Part shown: positions 17,091 through 26,703 of the stretch, piece after piece
Numbering within the stretch: the first letter of the stretch is position 1
Layout: every line of letters begins with the position of its first letter
NCBI RefSeq assembly: GCF_003473545.1
Contig: NZ_QUCM01000005.1
Span: 1 to 64,000, forward strand
Length of the DNA: 64,000 bases
Direction: 5' to 3'
Origin: Clostridium sp. AM22-11AC
GTDB taxonomy: Bacteria; Bacillota; Clostridia; Lachnospirales; Lachnospiraceae
The notes under the pieces: model-generated
The model's database searches: none
Seen by the model: the letters and a program-made list of their open reading frames with translations, nothing else
What the model was told of the DNA's origin: nothing
Program-made: the position numbers and the translations under genes

Positions 17091-18101
17091 ATGTATTACG
17101 TTGATGAATATAAGGCAGACAGAAAAAGATATGAGACCATGCAGTACAATCGCTGCGGCAAAAGCGGACTGAAGCTTCCGGCAGTATCTTTAGGACTGTG
17201 GCACAATTTCGGTTCCAAAGATAACTATGACATGATGAAGAACCTTTGCTTTACAGCTTTTGACAATGGTATTACTCATTTTGACCTGGCAAATAACTAT
17301 GGCCCAATCTACGGATCTGCAGAGGAAAACTTTGGACGGATCATGCGTGATTTTTTACGTCCATACAGAAATGAACTGATCATCAGTACAAAAGCCGGAT
17401 ATGACATGTGGGATGGCCCTTACGGAAACTGGGGTTCCAGAAAATATCTCATTGCCAGCCTGGATGAGTCTTTAAAGAGAATGCAATTAGACTATGTGGA
17501 TATTTTCTACCATCACAGAATGGACCCGGAGACACCATTAGAGGAAACGATCCTGGCTTTAGATCAGATCGTCCGCTCCGGAAAAGCATTGTATGCAGGA
17601 ATTTCCAATTATGACGGGGAACATGCAAAGAAGGCATTAGAGATCGCAAAAGAGATCCACCTGCCGCTGATCATCAATCAGAACCGTTACAACATTTTTG
17701 ATCGTACAGTGGAGAAAAATGGCTTAAAAGATTATGCACGTGAGTCAGGAATGGGTCTGATCTGCTTTAGTCCTCTGGCACAGGGAATGTTATCAGAAAA
17801 ATACATTAACGGTATCCCAGCTGACAGCCGTGTGGCAAGAGACGGAAGATTTCTCCATGCATCAGACATTACTCCGGAAAAGATCGAAAAGATTAAGAAG
17901 CTGGATGCTCTTGCAAAAGAAAGAGGACAGAGCCTTCCACAGATGGCACTTTCCTGGCTGTTAAAAGACAGTGATGTTACCAGTGTACTTATCGGTGCGT
18001 CTAAGCCGGAGCAGATATTAAGTAATATTGGAATTGTGGGACATACAACATTTGCAAAAGAAGAACTGGATCTGATCGACCAGATCTCCAAAGAGCAGTA
18101 A
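17091..18101 (+). CDS. yghZ: Aldo/keto reductase, YghZ-like (L-glyceraldehyde 3-phosphate reductase family)
   Basis: 336 residues. By eye it is close to E. coli YghZ over most of its length: MQYNRCGKSGLKLPA near the N terminus, SLGLWHNFG, THFDLANNYGP, ISTKAGYDMW and SWLLKDSDVTSVLIGAS. The tetrad Asp/Tyr (in FDLANNY), Lys (in STKAG) and His (in YHHRMD) is present. The NADPH-dependent cytoplasmic enzyme probably acts on a phosphorylated or free aldehyde from the imported sugar; the exact substrate is unknown. It sits in the sugar ABC operon between the UroD-family gene and the permeases. Confidence 0.9.
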   Translation: MYYVDEYKADRKRYETMQYNRCGKSGLKLPAVSLGLWHNFGSKDNYDMMKNLCFTAFDNGITHFDLANNYGPIYGSAEENFGRIMRDFLRPYRNELIISTKAGYDMWDGPYGNWGSRKYLIASLDESLKRMQLDYVDIFYHHRMDPETPLEETILALDQIVRSGKALYAGISNYDGEHAKKALEIAKEIHLPLIINQNRYNIFDRTVEKNGLKDYARESGMGLICFSPLAQGMLSEKYINGIPADSRVARDGRFLHASDITPEKIEKIKKLDALAKERGQSLPQMALSWLLKDSDVTSVLIGASKPEQILSNIGIVGHTTFAKEELDLIDQISKEQ

Positions 18102-18141
18102 GTGATCAAGCAGGAATAAAAAGAGAGGCGGGGAAAAGATA

Positions 18142-19008
18142 ATGAAACAGAAAAGATCGGTGAAGAAGTTGCGAACTCATGCAGGGAATTTCTTATTTCT
18201 TTTTCCCGCCATGTTGTTGTACTGTTTTGTAGTGATCGTTCCATTTATACAGGGTATTCCTTATTCATTTACAAACCGTGCCAGTGTAGTGAGCCAGAGT
18301 TATGATTTTGTAGGTCTGAGAAACTACATGGAACTGATCACAAACAAGTATTTCCAGCAGGCATTTTTTCATACCGTCCAGTTTACCGTTATCTATGTGA
18401 TCGGGGCCAATGTGCTGGGACTGGCATTAGCACTGATGCTATCAAGATCTTCCAGGTTTAATAACCTGGCAAGGACCATTATGTTTATTCCATTTACAGT
18501 AGCCCTTACCAGTGGTGCTATCGTATGGAGTTATGTATTTACAGATGTATATTCTCCTCTGTTTCAGAAAATGAGTCCTTTGGGACTTTCTTCCCAGGTA
18601 GTTCCAGCTATGGCCATTATCGCCATCTGGAGAGATATGGGTTACTGCATGCTGATCTATCTGGCTGGGCTTCAGTCTATTTCCGGAGAATATTATGAGG
18701 CAGCAAAAGTAGACGGCGCTACCTGGTGGCAGAGAACAAGACTGATCACCTTCCCCCTGATCCTTCCGGCGATCGTTTCTAATGTGACACTGCTGATCGC
18801 CTGGGGCCTTAAATGTTTTGATTATCCAATGGCAGTAGCAAGAAATATGGAGGCAGCACAGACTGTATCCATGTATGTATATGATTACATATTTGGCTTT
18901 AACAAGGCAGGCATTGGTCAGGCAGCAGCGATCATCATAACCGTAGTGCTGGTGGTCATTACCCAGTGCATTACATCCATAGGAGCTAAATTGGAGGTGG
19001 ATCAATAA
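18142..19008 (+). CDS. Sugar ABC transporter permease (MalF/UgpA type)
   Basis: 288 residues, six predicted membrane segments starting FLFLFPAMLLYCFVVIVPF. The EAA loop is YYEAAKVDGATWWQRTRLITFPLI. It pairs with the permease that starts in its own stop codon (TAATG), so the two are translationally coupled. Part of the operon 14633-19847. Confidence 0.94.
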   Translation: MKQKRSVKKLRTHAGNFLFLFPAMLLYCFVVIVPFIQGIPYSFTNRASVVSQSYDFVGLRNYMELITNKYFQQAFFHTVQFTVIYVIGANVLGLALALMLSRSSRFNNLARTIMFIPFTVALTSGAIVWSYVFTDVYSPLFQKMSPLGLSSQVVPAMAIIAIWRDMGYCMLIYLAGLQSISGEYYEAAKVDGATWWQRTRLITFPLILPAIVSNVTLLIAWGLKCFDYPMAVARNMEAAQTVSMYVYDYIFGFNKAGIGQAAAIIITVVLVVITQCITSIGAKLEVDQ

Positions 19009-19847
19009 TGGGAACTACGAAAAAAAGACATTTATTATCTGTAATACAGAAAGTTCTGATCACATGTGTCATGCTGGTCGTGATCTCACCTTTTTATATC
19101 AGTATCGTATATGCGCTGAAAAATAAAAATGACCTTACGATCAACCGCCTGGCATGGCCGACACATCCTACCTTGATGAATTTCCAGCGTGTGATCACGG
19201 AAAATGACCAGTTCCTTACAGGATATAAAAACAGTATCCTGACTACGGTGCCGGTAGTGGTCCTTCTGATGCTGATCACATCCATGGCAGCTTATGTGCT
19301 GGCACGATATACGACCAGGGTATATAAATGGATCTATCTTATTTTTATATCCGGTATGCTGATCCCGATCCAGTGTATCATGCTTCCATTTTATATTAAC
19401 TTTTTCAAACTGAACCTTACAAACTCCAATTTAGGCTTTGTGATCGCAAGGACCGGACTGCAGATCCCTATCAGCATCCTGGTAGTGACCGGTTTTGTGA
19501 AGGCGATCCCCTTAGATCTGGAAGAGTCAGCAAGGATCGATGGATGTAACCGTTTTAAAATGTTCTGGAAAGTTGTTTTCCCGTTAATGAAGCCGGTAAA
19601 TGCAACCCAGCTGGTATTAAACACACTGTTTGTATGGAATGATTATACAACAGCCATCATCCTTTTAAGAAAGCCGTTTGCCAGAACACTGATCCTTGCC
19701 CAGATGGCTTACTTTAATGAATATACTTCCGATCTGAACCTTGCATTTGCCTTTTTTATCCTGGCGACATTACCGATCCTGATCGTATATTTCAGTATGC
19801 AGAAGTATGTGGTAGGTGGTATAATGATGGGAGCAGTAAAAGGGTGA
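19008..19847 (+). CDS. Sugar ABC transporter permease (MalG/UgpE type)
   Basis: 279 residues, six membrane segments. The EAA loop is LEESARIDGCNRFKMFWKVVFPLM. The C terminus VGGIMMGAVKG is characteristic of MalG-type permeases. The gene starts inside the stop codon of the partner permease and is followed after 22 bp by the response regulator. Confidence 0.95.
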   Translation: MGTTKKRHLLSVIQKVLITCVMLVVISPFYISIVYALKNKNDLTINRLAWPTHPTLMNFQRVITENDQFLTGYKNSILTTVPVVVLLMLITSMAAYVLARYTTRVYKWIYLIFISGMLIPIQCIMLPFYINFFKLNLTNSNLGFVIARTGLQIPISILVVTGFVKAIPLDLEESARIDGCNRFKMFWKVVFPLMKPVNATQLVLNTLFVWNDYTTAIILLRKPFARTLILAQMAYFNEYTSDLNLAFAFFILATLPILIVYFSMQKYVVGGIMMGAVKG

Positions 19848-19869
19848 TGACAGGATAAAGGGAGAAAAT

Positions 19870-21309
19870 ATGGCCTATAAAGCAGTTTTGATCGACGATA
19901 ATAAAAATACGGTTCTTTCCCTTGAATATTCCCTTGAATGGGAAAATTTGGGGATCGAACTTGCGGGAACTGCTTATGATGGAAGAAGCGGTAAAGAGCT
20001 GATCGAGAAAACGGATCCGGATATTATCATCAGTGATATTAATATGCCATATCTGGATGGATTTACCATGGTGGAGGAGTCCGGTAAGGCAGAAGACAGG
20101 ATCATAATTGTGATCACGGGATATGATAAATTCCAGTATGCATCCCGCGCCATTAAACTGGCTGTATTTGATTATATTTTAAAACCCATTGATGATGAGG
20201 AATTAAATGACAGTTTGAAGCGGGCTGTGCGTAAGCTGGATAAAAAGCACAGCCTGGAAAACCAGAAGATCAATACAGTAAAGGCAATGATGACAGTAGC
20301 CATCACAAACCACCGGGATGATACGGTGGGCAATATCACAGAAAGTGAAAAGGAACCAGTAAAAAGGGGCTTGGTGATGATCGGCGCTCTGAAAGGAGAG
20401 CCATCCAAGGCCCTTTTGGAGCGTGTTGAAACACTGACTTTATTATCTTCCGGAAATGCTTATTCCATTGTAACAGAAGAACGGATCATCCTGTTAGTCA
20501 CGGAAAAAAGGGAAAACAGTGGCTGGCAGGCAGAAATAGAAAAATTAAAAGAGAAGTTAACCACGTTGGAGGAACTGTCTGCCCTTGGTATCAGCAGTGA
20601 GAAAGAGGAGACAGCTTCCTTCTATTCGTTATATTTAGAGGCATATGAGGATCTTCTGAAGAAAAGTAAAAAAGAAAATCATATGCAGGTCTCTGATCTG
20701 CAGGAAAATGCCCTCCGCCTTGCAGACAGTATAAAAGGAATGGAAGATTATGAACGGATCATCGAAGAATTCCTTATGTGTACCTCAGGAAGCTATGTTG
20801 CCATACAGATCATGGCTCTTTTCTTTTGCGGCCGTATTATGGAGGAACACAAGACCTGGAGAGGGGAATTGGATCATCTGTCCTTTGAGGTGGCAGGTAT
20901 TACTTCACAGAAAATGTTTGCCAGCTGGTTAAAGACGTTTCTGGCAAAGATTGACGAGATCCGGGAAAAAAGCAGCGGAAAGTCAGAACTGGTACTGCTG
21001 GCAGTAAGATATATAAAAAATCACTGTCTGGAAAGCCTGAGGCTGGAAACTGTGGCGGAAGAACTGGCAGTCAGCCCCAATTATCTTTCTACGATCATAA
21101 AGAAAGAAACGGGGATCACATTCCAGCAGCATATGATCCAGGAAAAGTTAAATATAGCAAGAAAACTTTTAGATGATACCAGAATGACCATTGATGAAAT
21201 ATCCATAGCAGTGGGATATGAAAACTATATCAGTTTTTATAATGCTTTCCGCAAAAATGTGCATATGACACCCAGTGAATACAGAATGAAAAAAGGAAAT
21301 TGTCAATGA
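19870..21309 (+). CDS. Response regulator, YesN/AraC type
   Basis: 479 residues. N-terminal receiver domain with the phospho-acceptor Asp in ISDINMPYLDG, a long linker, and a C-terminal AraC double helix-turn-helix (about 375-475: VAEELAVSPNYLSTIIKKETG and IDEISIAVGYENYISFYNAFRK). It is predicted to be phosphorylated by the kinase encoded next, which overlaps its stop codon (ATGA). Its position directly after the sugar permeases suggests it controls that transporter, perhaps through the repeats at 14349-14385. Confidence 0.92.
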   Translation: MAYKAVLIDDNKNTVLSLEYSLEWENLGIELAGTAYDGRSGKELIEKTDPDIIISDINMPYLDGFTMVEESGKAEDRIIIVITGYDKFQYASRAIKLAVFDYILKPIDDEELNDSLKRAVRKLDKKHSLENQKINTVKAMMTVAITNHRDDTVGNITESEKEPVKRGLVMIGALKGEPSKALLERVETLTLLSSGNAYSIVTEERIILLVTEKRENSGWQAEIEKLKEKLTTLEELSALGISSEKEETASFYSLYLEAYEDLLKKSKKENHMQVSDLQENALRLADSIKGMEDYERIIEEFLMCTSGSYVAIQIMALFFCGRIMEEHKTWRGELDHLSFEVAGITSQKMFASWLKTFLAKIDEIREKSSGKSELVLLAVRYIKNHCLESLRLETVAEELAVSPNYLSTIIKKETGITFQQHMIQEKLNIARKLLDDTRMTIDEISIAVGYENYISFYNAFRKNVHMTPSEYRMKKGNCQ

Positions 21310-23096
21310 ACCAGTTAAAAAGATATGAAGACCTGCCGTTTCAGAAAAAACTGTTTTTTGTATTTGGGTTCAGTTTGGTATTTTGTATTGTAGTAGCTGT
21401 GTTTGTGCTTACGGATTACTGTACCAGGATCCTGGTGCGCAATAATATTGATAATCTTACCGTGATCAGCCAGCAGGCCGGGATCGATTTTAACCGGCGG
21501 GTGTCTGATACAGAAAAACAGCTGTTTAATAATATTACCATGTTTCAGATCCCGGACAGTATAGCAGCCTGTGATGCAGATAAAAGTGATTATAAAAAGA
21601 GAGAACTGAAATACCGTTTAAACCAGATCGTTGCGGAAAATACATATTTTGATTATGCCTGTCTGGTTACAGATGGTGGCTATACCTGTGATACCATTGA
21701 GAAGATAGGAAAAAACAAAGGCGAGATACGTACATTTTCCCAGGATGCTTTGGAGAATTATAAAAAAAATACCATGAAAAACGGGTATGTATGGATCTCA
21801 GATGAAGATAACCGTATTTATCTGATGCACAGTGTCAGGCAGAGAAGTACATTAAAACATGAAGGATATCTGATCGTGCGGATCAAGGACCGGGCTTTTA
21901 AACTGGCAGAAGTCTTAAGTCAGGGGATCGGACTTGTATTTTACGACAGGGACCAAAACTGCGTCCATGTGGAGACAAACAGTGAAGAACTGGCAGACAA
22001 GATCCGGGAAGATGGGCTGGAAAACGGGTATCAGAAGATAGCCGGACAATCCTATTATATTGTAGAAAACAGTATAAAAAACAGTGAATGGAGTGTGATC
22101 GGTATTACGCCCATCAGCAGCATTTATCATATGCGCCTGAAAGTACAGATCGTTGCGGCAGTTCTTACAGTAGTCACTTTAATTTGTGGCTGTATATTAA
22201 TGCAGTATCTTACCAGAAAAGTAAGCCGACAGATCAATGCCCTTTCAGATACCATCCAGAATGCGGCAAAAGGTGAGATCGGCATCCAGGCACCGGTCTA
22301 TATGAATGATGACATTGGAAAAATAGCCAGACGTTTTAATGAAATGTCCCTGCAGAATAAGAAGCTGATCGAAGAGCTGGTGCAGGCAGAGGCACAGAAA
22401 AACAGCGCAAAAATGGAGGCAGTGGATTACAAGTACCGTTTCCTCCATACACAGATTAATCCCCATTTTATCTATAACAGTCTGGAGACTATCAATGCCA
22501 TTGCAAAGGTGAACCATACACCGGAAGTCAGCCGCATTGTACAGCTCATTGGAAAATATTTCCGCAATATCACAAAATATTCAGATCATCAGTTTATTGC
22601 CCTGGAAAAAGAATTTGAACTGCTGCAGTGTTTTATTGATATTTATAAAAATATCAGAGGCAGCAATATTGAGATCCGTCTGGACTATCCCCAGGAACTG
22701 AAAAGTGTGGAGATACCAACTATGCTGCTGCAGCCAATCGTGGAAAACAGCTTCGTCCACGGTATGCGGGGAATGGACGAATTGTTTATTGTCTGCCTGT
22801 CTGCAAAGGGGATCAGGGATGAACAGGGAAAACTTTCAGAAATGATCCTGTCAGTGGAAGATAATGGGATCGGAATGGATGAAGAGGCAGTAGAAAGGCT
22901 GACAAAAGGAAAACGGACAGAGCCGGATGAAAAGGACCGGAAGAAAGTATTTCGCAATATCGGAGTTCCAAATATCATAGAACGTCTGAAAATGCTTTAT
23001 GGAGACCGGGCGAAACTTACCGTTACAAGCGGAGAAAATGGAACGACCATCCAGATCCGGCTGCCGGCAGACGGTGAGAAGAAAGAGATCATTTGA
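21306..23096 (+). CDS. Sensor histidine kinase, YesM type
   Basis: 596 residues. Two membrane segments (about 17-37 and 275-297) enclose a large extracellular sensor, followed by a HAMP region, a His_kinase domain with the phospho-acceptor in HTQINPHFIYNSLETI, and a HATPase domain (VEDNGIGMD). The ATG at 21306 overlaps the preceding regulator stop and follows AAAGGAAA; the upstream TTG at 21300 is less likely. The cognate partner is the regulator at 19870. Confidence 0.92.
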   Translation: MNQLKRYEDLPFQKKLFFVFGFSLVFCIVVAVFVLTDYCTRILVRNNIDNLTVISQQAGIDFNRRVSDTEKQLFNNITMFQIPDSIAACDADKSDYKKRELKYRLNQIVAENTYFDYACLVTDGGYTCDTIEKIGKNKGEIRTFSQDALENYKKNTMKNGYVWISDEDNRIYLMHSVRQRSTLKHEGYLIVRIKDRAFKLAEVLSQGIGLVFYDRDQNCVHVETNSEELADKIREDGLENGYQKIAGQSYYIVENSIKNSEWSVIGITPISSIYHMRLKVQIVAAVLTVVTLICGCILMQYLTRKVSRQINALSDTIQNAAKGEIGIQAPVYMNDDIGKIARRFNEMSLQNKKLIEELVQAEAQKNSAKMEAVDYKYRFLHTQINPHFIYNSLETINAIAKVNHTPEVSRIVQLIGKYFRNITKYSDHQFIALEKEFELLQCFIDIYKNIRGSNIEIRLDYPQELKSVEIPTMLLQPIVENSFVHGMRGMDELFIVCLSAKGIRDEQGKLSEMILSVEDNGIGMDEEAVERLTKGKRTEPDEKDRKKVFRNIGVPNIIERLKMLYGDRAKLTVTSGENGTTIQIRLPADGEKKEII

Positions 23097-23121
23097 ATAG
23101 GATGAAAGAGGGGGATAGGGA

Positions 23122-24192
23122 ATGTTTAAAAAAGGTCACAAAAATAAAAGAATACATTTATTACGTCTGGCAGTGATGGCAGCTTCCCTATCCGTTTGCC
23201 TTTTTGGATGCAGTGGGTTACATGCTGTGAAAAACCGGGGAAGAAGCGCTGAAATGGATACAGACAGCCTGGTTGTATACAGCCCTCATCCTTTGGATTT
23301 TATTAACCCGATCGTATCTGAATTTGAGTCCCAGACAGGAATTCCTGTACAGGTGCGTACCGGGGGAACCGGAGAACTTTTAAAGTGGGCGAAAGAAGGG
23401 GACGAGCCGGTATGTGATGTGTTCTGGGGCGGTTCTCTATATACAGCGGGAGCAGGAAAAGACATATTTGAGCCTTATATCAGTGAAAATGAAGAATATG
23501 TCCGGGAGGAATTTAAAAACAAAGAGGGAAATATGACCCGTTTTACAGACATCCCCAGTGTGCTTATGGTCAATACCAATCTTCTTGGAGGTATGAAGAT
23601 CCAGGGATATGAAGACCTGTTAGATGAACGGTTAAAGGGAAAGATCGCCATGTGCGACCCGTCCACTTCTTCATCTGCCAGTGAGCATCTGATCAACATG
23701 CTTTATGCTATGGGAGATGGTGATCCGGAAAAAGGCTGGGATTATGTAAGAAAGTTTTGTGAAAATCTGGATGGTGTGCTTTTAAAAAGTTCCTCAGAAG
23801 TTTACCAGGGAGTGGCAGAGGGACGATACGCAGCAGGTCTTACCTTTGAAGAAGGCGGTGCCGGTTATGTGTCAAAGGGCGCGCCTGTAAAGCTGGTTTA
23901 CATGAAAGAGGGAGTTATTTCTACTCCGGATGTGGTATGTATCGTAAAAGGAAGCAAACATAAAAAAGAGGCAGAAGAATATGTGGATTTTGTTACAGGA
24001 AAAGCTGCCCAGACTGTGATCGCAGACAGCCTGGACCGCCGCTCTGTGCGAAAGGATGTAGAAGCAGCTGCCTATCTTCCGGATAAAGAGGAGATTCATA
24101 TGATCACAGCGGATGAAGCACTGGTCAATGAAAAGAAGGAGCAGTGGCAGAACAGGTTTGTAGATATTTTCAGGGAGGTGTCCGGGAAATGA
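23122..24192 (+). CDS. Substrate-binding lipoprotein of a three-component sensor (HptA-like)
   Basis: 356 residues. Lipobox LFGC (Cys30), then a class-II binding-protein fold of the same broad family as the protein at 10104 (VVYSPHPLDFINPIVSEFESQTG, PVCDVFWGG, GKIAMCDPSTSSSASEHL). It lacks permease or ATPase neighbours and directly precedes a YesM kinase and YesN regulator. That order matches Staphylococcus HptA-HptS-HptR, in which the binding protein presents sugar phosphate to the kinase. Ligand sensing rather than transport is therefore likely; the ligand itself is not shown by sequence. Confidence 0.82.
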   Translation: MFKKGHKNKRIHLLRLAVMAASLSVCLFGCSGLHAVKNRGRSAEMDTDSLVVYSPHPLDFINPIVSEFESQTGIPVQVRTGGTGELLKWAKEGDEPVCDVFWGGSLYTAGAGKDIFEPYISENEEYVREEFKNKEGNMTRFTDIPSVLMVNTNLLGGMKIQGYEDLLDERLKGKIAMCDPSTSSSASEHLINMLYAMGDGDPEKGWDYVRKFCENLDGVLLKSSSEVYQGVAEGRYAAGLTFEEGGAGYVSKGAPVKLVYMKEGVISTPDVVCIVKGSKHKKEAEEYVDFVTGKAAQTVIADSLDRRSVRKDVEAAAYLPDKEEIHMITADEALVNEKKEQWQNRFVDIFREVSGK

Positions 24193-25937
24193 AACGGGAA
24201 CGTTATTTTCGGGATGAATTATGGCGGATGTTTGCCATTTATGCCATCCTTCCAGCAGTGCTGTTTACATTTTTCTGCGGGATTCTTTTTATGGCAGTTC
24301 TGCTTCATGGGAGAGAACGGGCCAACCGGGACTATCTGGCTTATGTGACTGGACGGGTAAAACAGACAGTGGAAAGCTGTGAACAGGGGATTGAAACGCT
24401 GGCAGAACTTCCTCAGGCAGTATCGGGCCCAGGTTATGTACTGGAGCGAAACCGCATTTTCCAGATCTTTTATGGGATCTCTGAACAGGCGGGATATGAA
24501 CCGGAACTGTATTTAGTAGACCAGAGAGGAAGGCTGCTTTTATCGAATAAAGAGAAACTGCCCTCTTATCTTAACAAGAGACAGGAAGTAGAGTGGGGAA
24601 TTTATGCAGCTATGGATGCCAGACCGGGACAAACGGCCTTCCGGCTGATGAATGGCTGGGACAGCGGGGCAAGTACAGCTGTTTTCGGGCGCTGGGTAGG
24701 TTCAGAAGATGGAAACGGACGTTATATCATTCTTGCAGTTCCGGGAAGCGGGCTTTTAAGGACCCTTGCCCGGTCAGGAGAACAGGTGGCAGTGACAGAC
24801 CGCTATGGCTGGGCGTATTTTTGCAATAATGGCCTGTTCCTTACAGACAGCAATCAGGTACGGCCGGCAGTAAAAGAAGCAGGAGCTTACATGCGCTTGG
24901 ACCAGAAGACTTATTTTACATCACAAAATAACCTGGAAAACGGCCGTTTTCATATTTATGTTATGTCCGATGTGCAAAATGTGCTTACATCTTTGGTCTT
25001 TGCTGGTATACTGGTAGCAGTGGCCTTGCTTTTGATGACTGCCTGGGTACTGTTCCAGTCCAAACAGGTGACAGAGCGAAAGACGGAAGATCTGTATAAA
25101 CTGTTAGATGGAATGGAACTTGCCAGACAGGGAAATCTGGAACGGACAGGAGCTATTGACCGTGACAATGAATTTAAGATGATCGCGGAAGCCTACAATG
25201 AGACCATTACCAGCCTGAAAGAGCAGATGGAGAACAACCAGAAAATGACAGAACTTCTGGCTCTGGCCCAGACAAAGCAGCTGGAATCCCAGTTTAATCC
25301 CCATTTTCTCTATAATACACTGGAAAATATCCGGTATATGTGTAAACTGGAACCTGCAACTGCAGAACGCATGGTATTTTCATTATCCAAGCTTTTGCGT
25401 TACAGCCTGGATGGCAGCAGGGAGCAGGTTACTTTGGAAGAGGACCTGGGACATTTAAATAATTATCTGTCCATTCTGGAAATGCGTTTTGGAAGCAGGT
25501 TTGAATATAAGATCGATATTGCGCCGGAGTGTATGCAATGTCTGATCCCAAAGCTGGTGTTGCAGCCTATGATCGAAAATTCTGTAAAATATGGCTTTGG
25601 CAATCAGTTAAATCTTCATGTAGAGTTAAAGGCATACATCCATGAGGAAAAACTGATGATGATCTGCCGGGATGACGGAGTGGGAATGAGTGCTGCTATG
25701 GTTGAAAAACTGTGTGCTCTTATGAACCAGAAAGAAGCGCCGGGAAGACATTCCGGACTTTATAATATACACCGCAGGATCCAGCTTCTCTATGGATATC
25801 CTTATGGTGTGGAAATACGCAGCCTGGAAGGCCATGGAACCACTTTGGTAGTCACACTTCCGGCAGTAGCAGAAAAAAATGTGCATTCAGTACAGGGGGA
25901 TAATAACGATGCTTCGGGTAATGATAGTGGAAGATGA
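24189..25937 (+). CDS. Sensor histidine kinase, YesM type (HptS-like)
   Basis: 582 residues. Membrane segments at about 16-37 and 275-296 flank an extracytoplasmic domain. A HAMP-like region follows, then the His_kinase motif SQFNPHFLYNTLENI and the HATPase motif CRDDGVGMS. The start at 24189 (ATGA overlap with the binding protein stop) is preferred to the in-frame start at 24144. The end overlaps the regulator gene by 29 bp, so binding protein, kinase and regulator are tightly coupled. Confidence 0.92.
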   Translation: MKRERYFRDELWRMFAIYAILPAVLFTFFCGILFMAVLLHGRERANRDYLAYVTGRVKQTVESCEQGIETLAELPQAVSGPGYVLERNRIFQIFYGISEQAGYEPELYLVDQRGRLLLSNKEKLPSYLNKRQEVEWGIYAAMDARPGQTAFRLMNGWDSGASTAVFGRWVGSEDGNGRYIILAVPGSGLLRTLARSGEQVAVTDRYGWAYFCNNGLFLTDSNQVRPAVKEAGAYMRLDQKTYFTSQNNLENGRFHIYVMSDVQNVLTSLVFAGILVAVALLLMTAWVLFQSKQVTERKTEDLYKLLDGMELARQGNLERTGAIDRDNEFKMIAEAYNETITSLKEQMENNQKMTELLALAQTKQLESQFNPHFLYNTLENIRYMCKLEPATAERMVFSLSKLLRYSLDGSREQVTLEEDLGHLNNYLSILEMRFGSRFEYKIDIAPECMQCLIPKLVLQPMIENSVKYGFGNQLNLHVELKAYIHEEKLMMICRDDGVGMSAAMVEKLCALMNQKEAPGRHSGLYNIHRRIQLLYGYPYGVEIRSLEGHGTTLVVTLPAVAEKNVHSVQGDNNDASGNDSGR

Positions 25938-26685
25938 GGACATGATACGAAAGGGTCTTGTATTTACCATAGACTGGCTTTCCATGGACTGTGTGGTAGT
26001 GGCAGAGGCTTCCAATGGACAGGAAGGCTATGAACGGATCCTGGAGTACAAGCCGGATGTGGTGATCGCTGATATCTGTATGCCTTTTATGGATGGTATT
26101 GAAATGATACAGAAGGCATCAGAAAAAGTAAAGTTTAAAAGCATCCTTCTTACCAGCTATGCAGAGTTTGACTATGCCAGAAGGGCTATTGAGGCAAGAG
26201 TCTGCGAGTATCTGTTAAAGCCGGTAGATGAAGAAAAGCTGGCCCAGATCATGAAAAAACTGGGAGAAGAGATCACCAGCGTGCGTCAGGTAGAATATGC
26301 CATGGAACAGGCAGAGTTAGAAGGCGGCAACCTGAACCTGGAATATTATATGAAACTGGACCGTTCAGAAAATGGTTATGTTTCAAAGCTGTTGGAAGCC
26401 ATCCGGACGCGGTATGGAGAGAAGCTGAGTATTGAGTCCATTTCCGAAGAAATGGGAGTCAGCGCCAGCTATTTAAGCCGTAAGTTTAAAGAGATCACAG
26501 GACAGACCTTCCTTGATTTCCTGAACAAATACCGGGTACAGCAGGCGATCACCCTGTTAAACACCAAAGAATACCGGATCAGTGAGATCTCAGAAGCAGT
26601 GGGATTTTCCGATTATAAACATTTCTGCTCTGTATTTAAGAAATATACCTTAAAATCACCTACAAAATTTGTAAAGGGAGGCTGA
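25909..26685 (+). CDS. Response regulator, short YesN/AraC type (HptR-like)
   Basis: 258 residues. Receiver domain with phospho-Asp in IADICMPFMDG joined by only a short linker to an AraC helix-turn-helix pair (ISEEMGVSASYLSRKFKEITG; ISEISEAVGFSDYKHFCSVFKKY). It is much shorter than the 479-residue regulator at 19870, and close to HptR in size. The start at 25909 is chosen for the GGGGGA site and the MLRVMIVEDED receiver start. The stop codon lies inside a hairpin shared with the convergent gene. Confidence 0.92.
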   Translation: MLRVMIVEDEDMIRKGLVFTIDWLSMDCVVVAEASNGQEGYERILEYKPDVVIADICMPFMDGIEMIQKASEKVKFKSILLTSYAEFDYARRAIEARVCEYLLKPVDEEKLAQIMKKLGEEITSVRQVEYAMEQAELEGGNLNLEYYMKLDRSENGYVSKLLEAIRTRYGEKLSIESISEEMGVSASYLSRKFKEITGQTFLDFLNKYRVQQAITLLNTKEYRISEISEAVGFSDYKHFCSVFKKYTLKSPTKFVKGG

Positions 26686-26703
26686 CGTATTCATCAGTCT
26701 CCC
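26676..26703. terminator. Shared hairpin holding the stop codons of two convergent genes
   Basis: GGGAG-g-CTGA (26676-26685) pairs with TCAG-t-CTCCC (26694-26703). The regulator stop (26683-26685) is in one arm and the stop of the opposing gene (26694-26696) is in the other. T-rich sequence follows on the plus strand and, more weakly, on the minus strand. Confidence 0.65.

Noticed and set aside
18442..19005. 187-codon open frame antisense to a sugar permease
   Set aside because: Mirror of membrane-helix codons; the permease on the other strand is well conserved.
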